This document shows, in pieces, positions 51,878 to 60,562 of a stretch of DNA of 64,000 bases. Origin of the DNA: Pseudaeromonas aegiceratis. Lineage in GTDB: Bacteria > Pseudomonadota > Gammaproteobacteria > Enterobacterales > Aeromonadaceae. Location of the stretch: contig NZ_CP158016.1 in assembly GCF_046254905.1 (NCBI RefSeq), positions 1,178,001-1,242,000 on the forward strand, given 5' to 3'. The position numbers and the translations under genes were made by a program. Each line of letters starts with the position of its first letter. The first letter of the stretch is position 1. A model generated the notes under the pieces. It did no database searches. It worked only from the letters and a program-made list of their open reading frames with translations, and had not been told where the DNA came from.

Positions 51878-53542
51878 ATGCCCGCCGTAGATCTGTTTGC
51901 CGTATCGTCGGACCATCAGTTTGTTCTGCTCAAGGCGCGCCCCATCGCCGTGGCCGTGGATGAGCTCCAATTGCGCCAGCTGCTCGCCGGATCCGCGTAT
52001 CGCCTGTACAAGGTGAACGATGCCGGGATCCGCGAGGCGGTAGAGGCCCTCAACGAAACCCTGACTCATCCCGAATCCAAGGCGGCCCTGGGAAACTCCA
52101 AGATAGTGCTGGCCCAGCGGCTGGATGCAGAGCTCACCATCAAGGTGGCCGACGATCGCATGAGCGCCGAAGCGACCCTGGTGGCGCCCTTCGGTGGCCG
52201 CAGCCTGAGCCGGGCGGATCTGGAAGGCGCCATCCGGGAGGAGGGCATCTGTCGCGGTGTGGATGAGACTGTGCTGGACAGCCTGGTGGCCACCCTGGCC
52301 AAGGCATCCCCGGGCAAGCGGATCAACTGGCTGCTGGCCCAGGGGCAGGCGCCTATCAAGGGGCAGGATACCCGCTTCATTCCCAAGGTGATCACCAGCC
52401 GGGCCATGATGCCCCAGCGGTTGGAGGGCAGCGCCGATCGGGTGGATCTGCGCAACCTGGGGGCCATCACCACGGTCGACGTGGGACAACTGCTGATGGT
52501 GCGCCAGCCGTTCACCCAGGGCACGCCGGGTTTTCTGGTGACCGGCGAGGCGCTGCCCGCCGAGCCGGGCAAGGATGCTCAGTTCAGCCCCGGCAAGGGC
52601 ACGCAGATCGATCCCGAGAATCCCAATCAGCTGCTGGCCACCCAGGAGGGCATGCCCATCGCCCAGGACAGGGGCATGCAGGTGGATGAGGTGCTGCTCA
52701 TCAAGACGGTGGATGCCCGCTACGGCCATGTGAACTTCTCCGGCAGCGTGGTGATCAGCGGCAATGTCTGCGAGGGCATGCAGGTCAAGGCCGGCGGGGA
52801 CATCAATGTGGCGGGCTTCGTGGAGTCCGCCAGTCTCGAGGCCGGCGGCGACATAGTGGTGGGGCGTGGCATCATAGGCCATCAGCAGCAGGGACAGCAG
52901 GCGAGCCACTCCTGTGTGGTGCGGGCGCGAGGCAACATTGGAGCCAAGTTCGTCCAGTATGCCCAGCTGGCGTCGGATAAGGACGTGCTGGTGGAGAGCC
53001 AGATGCTGCACAGCCAGGTGACGGCGCTGGGCTCGGTCCGGGTGCAGGACCCCGGCGGCCGCAAGGGCACCCTGGTGGGGGGACGGATCCAGGCGGGCGA
53101 GCAGATCGAGGCCGTGATCCTGGGGGCCCAGGCCGACAATAGCACAGAGCTGGTGATCGAGGGCATCTTTGGCGCCTTGAAGAAGCAGCAAAAGGGCATT
53201 CAGATGCAGCTGGCCAACACCCAGGATGTGATCAAGCAGGTGGAGGAGGCCCACAGCAAGCTGGTGCTGATGCCCGCTGGCCCGAAGAAGGAAGAGCTGG
53301 CGCTGAAGCTGGCGGCGACGCTGGAACACCATCAGGGACAGCTGGCGGAGCATGAGGCGCGCCTGGCGGGCAACAAGTCGCAGCAGGAGGCCTTCCTGGC
53401 CGAGGCGCGGATCCTGGCCCGGCAGAAGCTGTTTAGCGGCCTGCGGCTGGAGATCGCCGGCAAGAAGCTCGTCACCCTGCGGGATGGCGGGCCCAGCCAG
53501 ATCCAATGCGTCGATGGCAAGCTGGAGATCACGCCGCTATAG
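51878..53542 (+). CDS. FapA-like DUF342 family protein
   Basis: 554 residues, DUF342. The central region (about 240-430) is the predicted parallel beta-helix, with repeats such as VNFSGSVVISGNVCEGMQVKAGGDINVAGFVESA-type turns and LEAGGDIVVGRGIIG. The C-terminal part (about 430-500) is coiled coil. Family members are called flagellar assembly protein A; some act as polymer- or membrane-associated scaffolds. There are no flagellar neighbours here. CAGGAG precedes the ATG. Function uncertain. Confidence 0.82.
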   Translation: MPAVDLFAVSSDHQFVLLKARPIAVAVDELQLRQLLAGSAYRLYKVNDAGIREAVEALNETLTHPESKAALGNSKIVLAQRLDAELTIKVADDRMSAEATLVAPFGGRSLSRADLEGAIREEGICRGVDETVLDSLVATLAKASPGKRINWLLAQGQAPIKGQDTRFIPKVITSRAMMPQRLEGSADRVDLRNLGAITTVDVGQLLMVRQPFTQGTPGFLVTGEALPAEPGKDAQFSPGKGTQIDPENPNQLLATQEGMPIAQDRGMQVDEVLLIKTVDARYGHVNFSGSVVISGNVCEGMQVKAGGDINVAGFVESASLEAGGDIVVGRGIIGHQQQGQQASHSCVVRARGNIGAKFVQYAQLASDKDVLVESQMLHSQVTALGSVRVQDPGGRKGTLVGGRIQAGEQIEAVILGAQADNSTELVIEGIFGALKKQQKGIQMQLANTQDVIKQVEEAHSKLVLMPAGPKKEELALKLAATLEHHQGQLAEHEARLAGNKSQQEAFLAEARILARQKLFSGLRLEIAGKKLVTLRDGGPSQIQCVDGKLEITPL

Positions 53543-53562
53543 GCAAACGCCTTGGCGTGCAG

Positions 53563-53594
53563 CAAAAAACACCGGAGGCCTTGGCCTCCGGTGT
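53563..53594 (-). terminator. Terminator of the rnf operon
   Basis: ACACCGGAGGCC/GGCCTCCGGTGT with a TT loop. On the minus strand it is followed by TTTTTT, so it terminates rnfABCDGEH. No T-run on the plus strand. Confidence 0.88.
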
Positions 53595-53621
53595 CGTATC
53601 GGTAAGGGAATTGAACGGCGC

Positions 53622-53885
53622 TTATTCGTCGTCGTCCTCATCCTCTGGGCTGGCGACCCGGGAGACCGGCAGGTAGATCTCCACCCGATCCCCTTCCTTG
53701 AGGGGGGTGTCCGGGGTGCACAGCTTGCCGAAGATGCCGACGCGGTGCACCGTGGGATCCAAGTCCGGGAAGCGGCCCAGCAGGGGGGAAGCCAGCAGGG
53801 CCTCGCCGGCGGTCACCGGTTCAGGCAGATCCAGTTGAAACCAGGCGCCCAGGTTGCCCCGGGCATGGGCGACACTCACTTTCAT
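53622..53885 (-). CDS. rnfH: RnfH family protein
   Basis: 87 residues, ubiquitin-like fold (MKVSVAHARGNLGAWFQLDLPE..., VGIFGKLCTPDTPLKEGDRVEIYLP), ending in an acidic tail. RnfH is the accessory last gene of nif-type rnf operons in Rhodobacter and Azotobacter. The ATG at 53885 overlaps the rnfE stop (ATGA) and follows GGAGG; one at 53894 would add three residues. Confidence 0.9.
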   Translation of the reverse strand: MKVSVAHARGNLGAWFQLDLPEPVTAGEALLASPLLGRFPDLDPTVHRVGIFGKLCTPDTPLKEGDRVEIYLPVSRVASPEDEDDDE

Positions 53886-54574
53886 AGATGACATCCTCCA
53901 ACGGCGTCGGCCTGCGCCGGGGCGGCGGGGACGGCGTCCTTCTGCCGCAACCGGGCCCCCAGGCGAATGGCACTCAGGATCAGCCCCAGCATGATGAAGC
54001 CGCCGGGGGGCAACAGCATCAGCAGGAAGCCGGAGTAACCGGGCAGTATGGTCAGCTCCATGAAGGTGAAGTGGGGGCCCAGCAGCTGACTGGCGCCGGC
54101 AAACAGGGTGCCGCTACCCAGCACCTCCCGGCAGCCCCCCACCACCACCAGCCCCAGGGTGAAACCCAGTCCCATGGAGAGACCGTCCACCGCCGCCGCC
54201 AGGGGCGGATTTTTGGTGGCGAAGGATTCGGCGCGGCCCAGGATGGCGCAGTTCACTACGATGAGGGAGATGAACAGCCCCAGCACCTTGTGCAGCTCGT
54301 GCAGCCAGGCGTTCATGGCCATGTCCACCAGGGTCACCAGGGAGGCGATCACCAGGGTGAAGATGGGGATGCGCACCTGGGGCGGCACTATCTGACGGAT
54401 ACAGGAGACCAGCACGTTGGAGCACAACAGCACCAGCGTGGTGATGAGGCCCATGCCTAGGCCATTGGTGGCGCTGGTGGTCACCGCCATCAGGGGGCAC
54501 ATGGCCAGCAGCTGGGTGAAGATGACGTTGTTGCGCCACAGGCCGTCACGCATCAGGTTGAGATAAAAGTTCAT
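53882..54574 (-). CDS. rnfE: RnfE, integral membrane subunit
   Basis: 230 residues, about six transmembrane helices, RnfA/RnfE family. With RnfA it forms the inverted-repeat core of the Rnf complex that couples NADH and ferredoxin/flavodoxin redox to ion movement. Typical segments: NNVIFTQLLAMCPLMAVTTSA and ILGRAESFATKNP, the latter with the conserved NCAILGRAE loop. rnfG ends 3 bp upstream. Confidence 0.95.
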   Translation of the reverse strand: MNFYLNLMRDGLWRNNVIFTQLLAMCPLMAVTTSATNGLGMGLITTLVLLCSNVLVSCIRQIVPPQVRIPIFTLVIASLVTLVDMAMNAWLHELHKVLGLFISLIVVNCAILGRAESFATKNPPLAAAVDGLSMGLGFTLGLVVVGGCREVLGSGTLFAGASQLLGPHFTFMELTILPGYSGFLLMLLPPGGFIMLGLILSAIRLGARLRQKDAVPAAPAQADAVGGCHL

Positions 54575-54577
54575 GGC

Positions 54578-55198
54578 TTACTCCTTGCTGTCCAGCAGTT
54601 CGGCGCTGTGCTTGGCAAACAGCGTCAGGGTCTCATGCACCCCCTTGACCATGGCCCGCGGTGTGATGGTGGCACCGGTGAAGCTGTCGAACTGACCGCC
54701 GTCCTTCTTCACATGCCAGCCCTGCTCGTCCGGGTTGCCCAGGGAGAGGCCGGCAAAGCCCAGGATCCAGTCACTCTTGTTGGTCTGGATCTTGTCCCCC
54801 AGCCCCGGGGTTTCACTGTGGCTGAGTACCCGCACGCCGGTGAGTACGCCCTGGGCGTCGATGCCCAGCAGCAGGCGTATGGTGCCGCCATAGCCCTGGG
54901 TCTCGGCAAACAGCGCCACCGCCGTCACCTGGCCCGCCTTGCGGGCGCGAAAGCCCTGCACCGTCTGGCCGTCCAGGGTCAGGTCGAAGGGCTCCTTGGT
55001 GGGCGCCGTGTCATACAGCTCGGCGGGGATCACCTGATCCAGCAGCTTCTGGGTGTCCTCCTGGGTACGCAGGGCGATCAGGGGATCCGTCCACTTGGCT
55101 CCCAGGGCCACCAGCACGCAGACCAGCAGGGCGAAGCCCCCCAGCAGCAGGCCCATGAAGTGGGGCTTTTGCTTCCAATCCAGGGTGGCTGTGCTCAT
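54578..55198 (-). CDS. rnfG: RnfG, FMN-carrying periplasmic subunit
   Basis: 206 residues: one N-terminal membrane helix (about 13-33) then a periplasmic FMN-binding domain. The flavinylation motif S-x-T-G-A-T appears as SFTGATITPRA, where the last Thr carries covalent FMN. It overlaps rnfD by 4 bp. Confidence 0.95.
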   Translation of the reverse strand: MSTATLDWKQKPHFMGLLLGGFALLVCVLVALGAKWTDPLIALRTQEDTQKLLDQVIPAELYDTAPTKEPFDLTLDGQTVQGFRARKAGQVTAVALFAETQGYGGTIRLLLGIDAQGVLTGVRVLSHSETPGLGDKIQTNKSDWILGFAGLSLGNPDEQGWHVKKDGGQFDSFTGATITPRAMVKGVHETLTLFAKHSAELLDSKE

Positions 55199-56175
55199 GC
55201 CTGCTCCTCCTTGCGAACCTTGTGACCGTAGATGGTGGGCCGGGTGAAGTGGTCAATCAGCGGCGTGGCCCCGTTCATGATGAGCACCGCGAAGGCCACC
55301 CCCTCGGGGAAGTTGCCGAAGGTGCGGATGATGAACACCAGGGCCCCCAGACCGGCGCCGAACCACAGCTTGCCGCGGCTGCTGGTGGGGCTGGTGACAG
55401 GATCCGTGGCGATGAAGAAGGCCCCCAGCAGCAGGCCGCCACCGGTGAGCTGGCTGACGGGATCCGGCAGCAGGGCCGGGTTGATGAGCCACAGCAGGGT
55501 GGCGGGCACCAGGGCCCCCAGCAGGGTGGCCACCGGCACGTGCCAGCTGAACACCTGTTGCCAGATGAGCCAGAGGCCGCCCAGCACCAGCAGCAGGGCC
55601 GAGGTTTCCCCCATGCTGCCCCGGGCGGTGCCCAGCCATTGCCCCACCAGGTTCAGGCTCAGGTGGCCGCTCTCCTTGAAGCCGCCCAGCAGGGTGGCGC
55701 CGGAGTGGCCGTCCACCCCGGGCAGGTACCAGTTGCCGTCGTAGAAGGCCGCCGGATCCACCCAGTGGGTCATCTGCACCGGGAAGGCGATGAGCAGCAC
55801 CACCCGCGCCAGCATGGCGGGGTTGAAGGGGTTCTGGCCCAGGCCGCCGTAGATCTGCTTGCCGAACAGGATGGCGATGGCGGTGCCCAGGGCCCCCAAC
55901 CACAGGGGCAGGTGGGGCGGCAGGCTCATGGCCAGCAACAGGCCGGTGAGCAGGGCGGCGCCGTCATTGGCGCGGCCCTCCGCCTGGGGATTGAGCTTGC
56001 GGCACAGCCCCTCACACAGCAAGGCGGTGAGCAGGCAGGTGAAGAGCAGCAGCAGGGCAGGGACGCCGAATTGCAGCACCCCCAGCACGGCGGCCGGCAG
56101 CAGGGCCAGTATCACCTTGAACATCAAGGTGGGGATACTGATCCCCTCGTGGGCATGGGGAGCACGTAGAGTCAT
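55195..56175 (-). CDS. rnfD: RnfD, FMN-carrying membrane subunit
   Basis: 326 residues, multi-pass membrane protein of the NqrB/RnfD family. The flavinylation motif S-G-A-T is in VDGHSGATLLGG. Other conserved parts: GKQIYGGLGQNPFNPAM and FFIATDPVTSPTS. Overlaps rnfC and rnfG by 4 bp each. Confidence 0.95.
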   Translation of the reverse strand: MTLRAPHAHEGISIPTLMFKVILALLPAAVLGVLQFGVPALLLLFTCLLTALLCEGLCRKLNPQAEGRANDGAALLTGLLLAMSLPPHLPLWLGALGTAIAILFGKQIYGGLGQNPFNPAMLARVVLLIAFPVQMTHWVDPAAFYDGNWYLPGVDGHSGATLLGGFKESGHLSLNLVGQWLGTARGSMGETSALLLVLGGLWLIWQQVFSWHVPVATLLGALVPATLLWLINPALLPDPVSQLTGGGLLLGAFFIATDPVTSPTSSRGKLWFGAGLGALVFIIRTFGNFPEGVAFAVLIMNGATPLIDHFTRPTIYGHKVRKEEQA

Positions 56176-57626
56176 GAGGCCTCCTGGGTAGTACGACGAG
56201 AGGAACGACGGCCTTCGCCCCGACCTTCGCCCCGGGCGGGTTTGGCGGCCTTGGCGGCGGCGCGTTCGGCGGCTTCCTGGGCCAGACGAGCGCGGCGGGC
56301 TTCACTGGCGGCGCGGGTGGCCTCGGCCTTCTGCTTGGCCAGCCGTTCCCGGTTGAGCTGTTGTTTGCCCCAGTCGAAGTAGTCGGTCAGCGGGATGGCC
56401 GCCGGGCAGACATAGGCGCAGGAGCCGCACAGCAGGCAGTCCGACAGGCCGCACTCGCTGGCCTTGTCCAGCTTGTCGTTGCGGATGTCGGTGGCCAGTT
56501 GCAGAGGGGTGAGATGCATGGGGCAGGCGGCCACGCAGCGACCGCAGCGCACGCAGGCGCTGGCATGGCGGCGGGGCAGCTCGGCTTCGGTGAGCAGCAG
56601 TATGCCGGAGGTGCCCTTGGTGACCGGGGCGTGGAGATCCGTCACCGCCTTGCCCATCATGGGACCGCCGAACACCATGCGGGCCGGCGTGCTCTTGAGG
56701 CCACCGCACTGGTTGATGATCTCTGACAGGGGCATGCCGATGGGCACCAGCACGTTGCCCGGTTGCTCGATGGCCTCGCCGGTCACCGTCAGCACCCTGT
56801 GGGTGAGGGGACGGCCAAAGCGCAGGGCGTTGAACACGGCGATGCAGGTGGCCACGTTGTTCACCAGTATGCCCATCTCGGCGGAGAGCTTGCCGCTGGG
56901 CACTTCCCGGCCACACAGGGCCTGGATCAGCTGTTTCTCCGAGCCCATGGGGTAGAGGGCCGGCAGGGCGACCACCTCCATGGCCGGCTCGTCGGCACAC
57001 AGCTCGTCCATGTGCTGCAGGGCCTCGGGCTTGTTCTCCTCGATGCCGATAAAGACTGCGGTGGCCCCCGTGATGCGCATCAGGTAGCGGATGCCCCCCA
57101 GGATCTGTTCGCCCTGCTCCTGCATCAGGCGATCGTCGCAGGTCAGGTAGGGTTCGCATTCGCTGCCATTGATGATCAGGGTATCGATGGGGTGCTTGAG
57201 GGCCAGGCGCAGCTTGTCGGCGGTGGGGAACATGGCGCCGCCCATGCCGACGATGCCTGCCGCCTCGATGAGATCCATCATGGCCATGGGCTCCAGCAGG
57301 CTGGCGTCCCGGTGCAGCGGCGGCTGCAGGGTCTGTTCCTGGCTCACCTTCAGCTGAATGGTGCCGCCGTCGATGGCGGTGACGGTGCCGGCCAGCGGCG
57401 CATGAATGGGCACGGAGAAGCGGCCGTTGCCCCGGGCCAGCAGCTGTTCGGCGCTGACCTCGTCCCCCACCTTCACCACCGGCAGGGCCGGGGCACCGGC
57501 ATGCTGCTTCAGTGGCAGTATCAGGCGCCGGGGCATCTCCAGGGTACGGATGTCCTGCTGGGCGGTGAGCTGCTTGTGACTGTCGGGGTGTATGCCCCCC
57601 TGGGGCCGGATCTGAGCCTTAAGCAT
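56172..57626 (-). CDS. rnfC: RnfC, NADH-binding Fe-S subunit
   Basis: 484 residues from MLKAQIRPQGGIHP (an in-frame longer start at 57683 lies within rnfB). An NADH/FMN-binding core (GAGIVGMGGAMFPT-type, residues about 120-150) and two 4Fe-4S motifs: CVRCGRCVAACPM and CLLCGSCAYVCPA. The C-terminal tail is Ala/Lys/Arg-rich and short compared with enteric RsxC. Overlaps rnfB by 8 bp. Confidence 0.95.
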   Translation of the reverse strand: MLKAQIRPQGGIHPDSHKQLTAQQDIRTLEMPRRLILPLKQHAGAPALPVVKVGDEVSAEQLLARGNGRFSVPIHAPLAGTVTAIDGGTIQLKVSQEQTLQPPLHRDASLLEPMAMMDLIEAAGIVGMGGAMFPTADKLRLALKHPIDTLIINGSECEPYLTCDDRLMQEQGEQILGGIRYLMRITGATAVFIGIEENKPEALQHMDELCADEPAMEVVALPALYPMGSEKQLIQALCGREVPSGKLSAEMGILVNNVATCIAVFNALRFGRPLTHRVLTVTGEAIEQPGNVLVPIGMPLSEIINQCGGLKSTPARMVFGGPMMGKAVTDLHAPVTKGTSGILLLTEAELPRRHASACVRCGRCVAACPMHLTPLQLATDIRNDKLDKASECGLSDCLLCGSCAYVCPAAIPLTDYFDWGKQQLNRERLAKQKAEATRAASEARRARLAQEAAERAAAKAAKPARGEGRGEGRRSSRRTTQEAS

Positions 57627-58155
57627 GGCGGACTCCTTGGGTGCCGGGCTTGGGTGCGGCAAGGGCGAACAGGGGATCGTCATAGAGGCGAATGCCGCTG
57701 TGGGGACAGGCGGACAGGCACTGGCCGCAGCCGGTGCAGGCGTCCTGGATCACCCCGTGCAGCTGGCGGGTGGCACCGACGATGGCATCAAACGGACACT
57801 GCTTGAAGCAGCGGCCACAGCCGTCGCAGGCACTCTCGTCTATGGTGGCCAGCTGGGGCAGCTTCTGGCTGCTGGCATCCAGGCTCACCCCCAGCAGGGT
57901 TGCCAGTTGCTTGGCCAGCGCCTGACCGCCGGGGGGGCAGCAGGTGGGCGGGGCCTCGCCCCGGGCCATGGCCTCGGCGGCCTGGGCACAGCCCGGGTAG
58001 CCGCACTGACCGCACTGGCCGTTGGGCAACAGGGCGCTTATCTGTTCGGCCAAGGGATCCCCTTCCACCTTGAGGTACTGGGCCGCCAGCCCCAGGGCAT
58101 AGCCCACCACGGCGGCCAGCAGGGGCAGGGCCAACAGGGAAATAAAGGTCATCAT
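57619..58155 (-). CDS. rnfB: RnfB, ferredoxin-type subunit
   Basis: 178 residues from the ATG after AAGGAGGTGACC (a second ATG follows immediately). An N-terminal membrane helix, an Fe-S domain (NGQCGQCGYPGC ... TCCPPGG) and two 4Fe-4S motifs: CDGCGRCFKQCP and CTGCGQCLSACP. It is the entry point for ferredoxin or flavodoxin electrons. Confidence 0.95.
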   Translation of the reverse strand: MMTFISLLALPLLAAVVGYALGLAAQYLKVEGDPLAEQISALLPNGQCGQCGYPGCAQAAEAMARGEAPPTCCPPGGQALAKQLATLLGVSLDASSQKLPQLATIDESACDGCGRCFKQCPFDAIVGATRQLHGVIQDACTGCGQCLSACPHSGIRLYDDPLFALAAPKPGTQGVRHA

Positions 58156-58168
58156 GGTCACCTCCTTG

Positions 58169-58744
58169 TCAGGCCAGACCGGCGAAGCCGGCAAAGGCCA
58201 TGGCCAGGATGCCGGCGGTAATGAAGCTGATGGGGGCCCCCTCAAACAGCCCTGGCAGCTTGCTCTGGGCGATGCGCTCCCGCAGCCCGGCGAACAGTAC
58301 TATCACCAGGGTGAAACCCAGGGCGGAGCTGAGGCCGTAGATCAGGCTCTCCAGGAAGGAGAGCTGCTCCTGCACCGTCAGCAGGGTGATCCCCAGCACG
58401 GCGCAGTTGGTGGTAATGAGTGGCAGGAAGATCCCCAGGGTGCGGTGCAGGGCCGGGCTCTGCTTGGCCACAAACAGCTCGGTGAGCTGCACCAGGGAGG
58501 CGATGATCATGATGAAGGCCAGCAGGCGCAGGTATTCCAGCCCCAGGGGCTCGAGCAGCAGGTGCTCGGTGAGCCAGCCCACGCAGGCGGACATGGTCAG
58601 CACGAAGGTGGTGGCCATGCCCATCCCCAAGGCGGACTCCACCTTGTTGGAGACCCCCATGAAGGGGCAGAGTCCCAGGAAGCGGGACAGGACCACGTTA
58701 TTGACCAGACTGTTGGCCAGGATCATCAGTAGCAGTTCTTTCAT
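58169..58744 (-). CDS. rnfA: RnfA, integral membrane subunit
   Basis: 191 residues from MKELLLMILANSLVNN, close to the 193 of E. coli RsxA. Six transmembrane helices; NCAVLGITLL is the conserved loop paired with RnfE. First gene of the rnf operon. Longer starts at 58756 and 58813 exist; the latter lies upstream of the predicted transcription start (near 58771) and is excluded. Confidence 0.93.
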   Translation of the reverse strand: MKELLLMILANSLVNNVVLSRFLGLCPFMGVSNKVESALGMGMATTFVLTMSACVGWLTEHLLLEPLGLEYLRLLAFIMIIASLVQLTELFVAKQSPALHRTLGIFLPLITTNCAVLGITLLTVQEQLSFLESLIYGLSSALGFTLVIVLFAGLRERIAQSKLPGLFEGAPISFITAGILAMAFAGFAGLA

Positions 58745-58781
58745 GGCAAAGCCCATCGGGTTGTTACGTCCCCACAGCCAT

Positions 58782-58797
58782 TGCGAAAGCCGTGCCA
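58782..58797 (-). promoter_or_regulatory. Sigma-54 promoter of rnfABCDGEH
   Basis: On the minus strand TGGCACGGCTTTCGCA matches TGGCAYRNNNNTTGCW at 15 of 16 positions (TTGC is TCGC). It implies that rnf is expressed with nif. Confidence 0.82.
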
Positions 58798-58903
58798 TGG
58801 TGCGTCGGGTCACCTTTGTGCCTGTTTATGGTGCAAATTCGTGCGCTCTTGTCGGGCGGATGGGCTTGCGGGTCACTGGCTTTGTCACAAATGTGCCTTG
58901 GGT

Positions 58904-58919
58904 TGTCCTAAAAGACACA
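58904..58919. promoter_or_regulatory. NifA activator site between rnfA and nifL
   Basis: TGTCCTAAAAGACACA fits TGT-N10-ACA; it is 106 bp from the rnf promoter and 34 bp from the nifLA element, so it could serve rnf and also nifLA autoregulation. The rest of this 315-bp gap holds only promoter elements. Confidence 0.8.
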
Positions 58920-58953
58920 CAAAATGAAGGGTAAGCTGCTACTGGAACGCTTA

Positions 58954-58969
58954 CGGAATAGGAATTGCA
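58954..58969 (+). promoter_or_regulatory. Putative sigma-54 promoter of nifLA
   Basis: CGGAATAGGAATTGCA matches TGGCAYRNNNNTTGCW at 14 of 16 positions, with GG and GC intact. It lies 90 bp upstream of the nifL ATG. Confidence 0.6.
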
Positions 58970-59059
58970 TTTAAGCGGGGCAGAGCACCTTGCCAGGCCC
59001 AGCGGTCTGACAGAGTTCACAAATTGTCGTACAAGCCACAGACTTTTCAGGAGCCCGTT

Positions 59060-60562
59060 ATGGAGCTGCAGACCTCACCCACCCTGACCGTGTCCAAGCC
59101 GGATGCAGCCGTGGCGACCTTGCTGCATACCCTGCCTGCCGAACTGTTCTTGGAGGTGGTGGAACAATCCTCCATCGCCATCTCCATCACGGACCCCCAC
59201 GCCAACATCCTCTACTGCAACCGCGCCCTGTGCGAGCTGACCGGCTATCGCCGTGGCGAACTCACCGGCCGCAATCACAATGTGCTGGCCAGCCAGCAGA
59301 CCCCCAAGGGCCGTTATGAGGAGATGTGGTCCCAGCTCACCTCGGCGCGGCCCTGGACCGGCCGGCTCATCAACAAGCGCAAGGATGGCAGCGTCTATCT
59401 GGCGGAGGTGACCATCACCCCGGTGACGGCCCCGGACGGTCTCATCACCCACTACCTGGGGATGCACAAGGACATCAGCGTGCGCTACGGCCTGGAGCGC
59501 CGGGTGCATAACCAGATGGCCATGATAGAGGCGGTGCTCAACGCGGCCCCGTCCGCCATCGTGGTGCTGGATGAACAGCAGCAGGTGATCCTGGACAACC
59601 TGGTGTACAAGACACTGCGCACCGACCTCAAAGGGATGGAACCCTTTGCGGCCCTGGGGCTCAGCGCCGAGCCGGACCATAGTCGCCCCCTGGTGCCGCT
59701 CATCATCCGCGGCCAGACCCGCTGGTACAGCGTGCACAGCCAGTTGCTGCAGGAGCTGAATGAGGAGGCGGAGCTCTATTTCGTCGAGGGGCGCAAGCGC
59801 GCCTGTCGCCTGCTGATCATCACGGATCAGACCGAGCGCCGACAGCAACAGGAGCAGGGGCGTCTGGCCATGCTGGGGGCCGAGTTGGCGGCCGCCAAGC
59901 AGGCGGCGGTGATCCGCGAGGCCCTGGATGCTGCCCTGGTGCAGTTGCAGGCGCCTCTGAACATGCTGCAGGCCGCCCGCCAGCTGGATCCCGTGACCGA
60001 CTGTGGCAGCCACAGGGTGATGGCGGTGGCGCTGGAGGAGGGCGAGTCCGCCATGCGCCGGCTGCAGGCCTGTCAGCCACCCCAGGCCGAGGAGCCCCTG
60101 GTGGCCCTGAGTGCCCATAGCCTGCTGCAGGATCTGCAGGATCTCTGTCTGCCCGGGCTCAGCGGGCAGAAGGGCCGGCTGCAGTTCGCCATACCCGATG
60201 CCGCTAGCTGCCTGCTGGAGGGCCAGAAGCTGCGGCTGCTGGCGGCCCTCTCCTTGCTGGTGGAGCGCGGGCTGCAGCGTACCGAGTCCCTGGTGGACGC
60301 CTGGGTGCGGGTGGGGGCCGAGGACTCGGGTCAGGGAATTGATTTCTATGTGGAGGATAATGCGCCGGGGTCGCCGCAAGGCGCCCACCGTCTGCTGGCC
60401 GGTCAGCCTGGTGGTCAGGAGGGCGGCCTGCTGGCCCTCTCCCTGGTGCAGAGCGTGGCCAACGATCACAGGGGCATGGTGGAGGTCAGCAGCCTCAGCG
60501 ACGGGGCCCATCGCATCACCCTTCATTTACCGTCTTCGCTCAGTGACAGGAGGTTAGCATGA
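59060..60562 (+). CDS. nifL: NifL, redox/nitrogen-sensing anti-activator of NifA
   Basis: 500 residues from the ATG after AGGAG (a TTG at 59024 is less likely). The N-terminal PAS domain (about 30-140) has the NifL-type FAD-pocket sequence TGRNHNVLASQQTPKGRYEEMW. A second PAS-like region (about 150-260) follows. A degenerate kinase-like C-terminal region ends in VEDNAPGSPQG and LALSLVQSVANDHRGMVEVSS. Near residues 283-300 (IREALDAALVQLQAPLNM), where a kinase would have its histidine, there is none. NifL inhibits NifA under oxygen or fixed nitrogen. Overlaps nifA by 4 bp. Confidence 0.95.
   Translation: MELQTSPTLTVSKPDAAVATLLHTLPAELFLEVVEQSSIAISITDPHANILYCNRALCELTGYRRGELTGRNHNVLASQQTPKGRYEEMWSQLTSARPWTGRLINKRKDGSVYLAEVTITPVTAPDGLITHYLGMHKDISVRYGLERRVHNQMAMIEAVLNAAPSAIVVLDEQQQVILDNLVYKTLRTDLKGMEPFAALGLSAEPDHSRPLVPLIIRGQTRWYSVHSQLLQELNEEAELYFVEGRKRACRLLIITDQTERRQQQEQGRLAMLGAELAAAKQAAVIREALDAALVQLQAPLNMLQAARQLDPVTDCGSHRVMAVALEEGESAMRRLQACQPPQAEEPLVALSAHSLLQDLQDLCLPGLSGQKGRLQFAIPDAASCLLEGQKLRLLAALSLLVERGLQRTESLVDAWVRVGAEDSGQGIDFYVEDNAPGSPQGAHRLLAGQPGGQEGGLLALSLVQSVANDHRGMVEVSSLSDGAHRITLHLPSSLSDRRLA

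Noticed and set aside
58745..58813. Longer rnfA start at 58813
   Set aside because: The sigma-54 element at 58782-58797 lies inside it, so the codons would be upstream of the predicted transcript start; RnfA homologues begin at MKELL.
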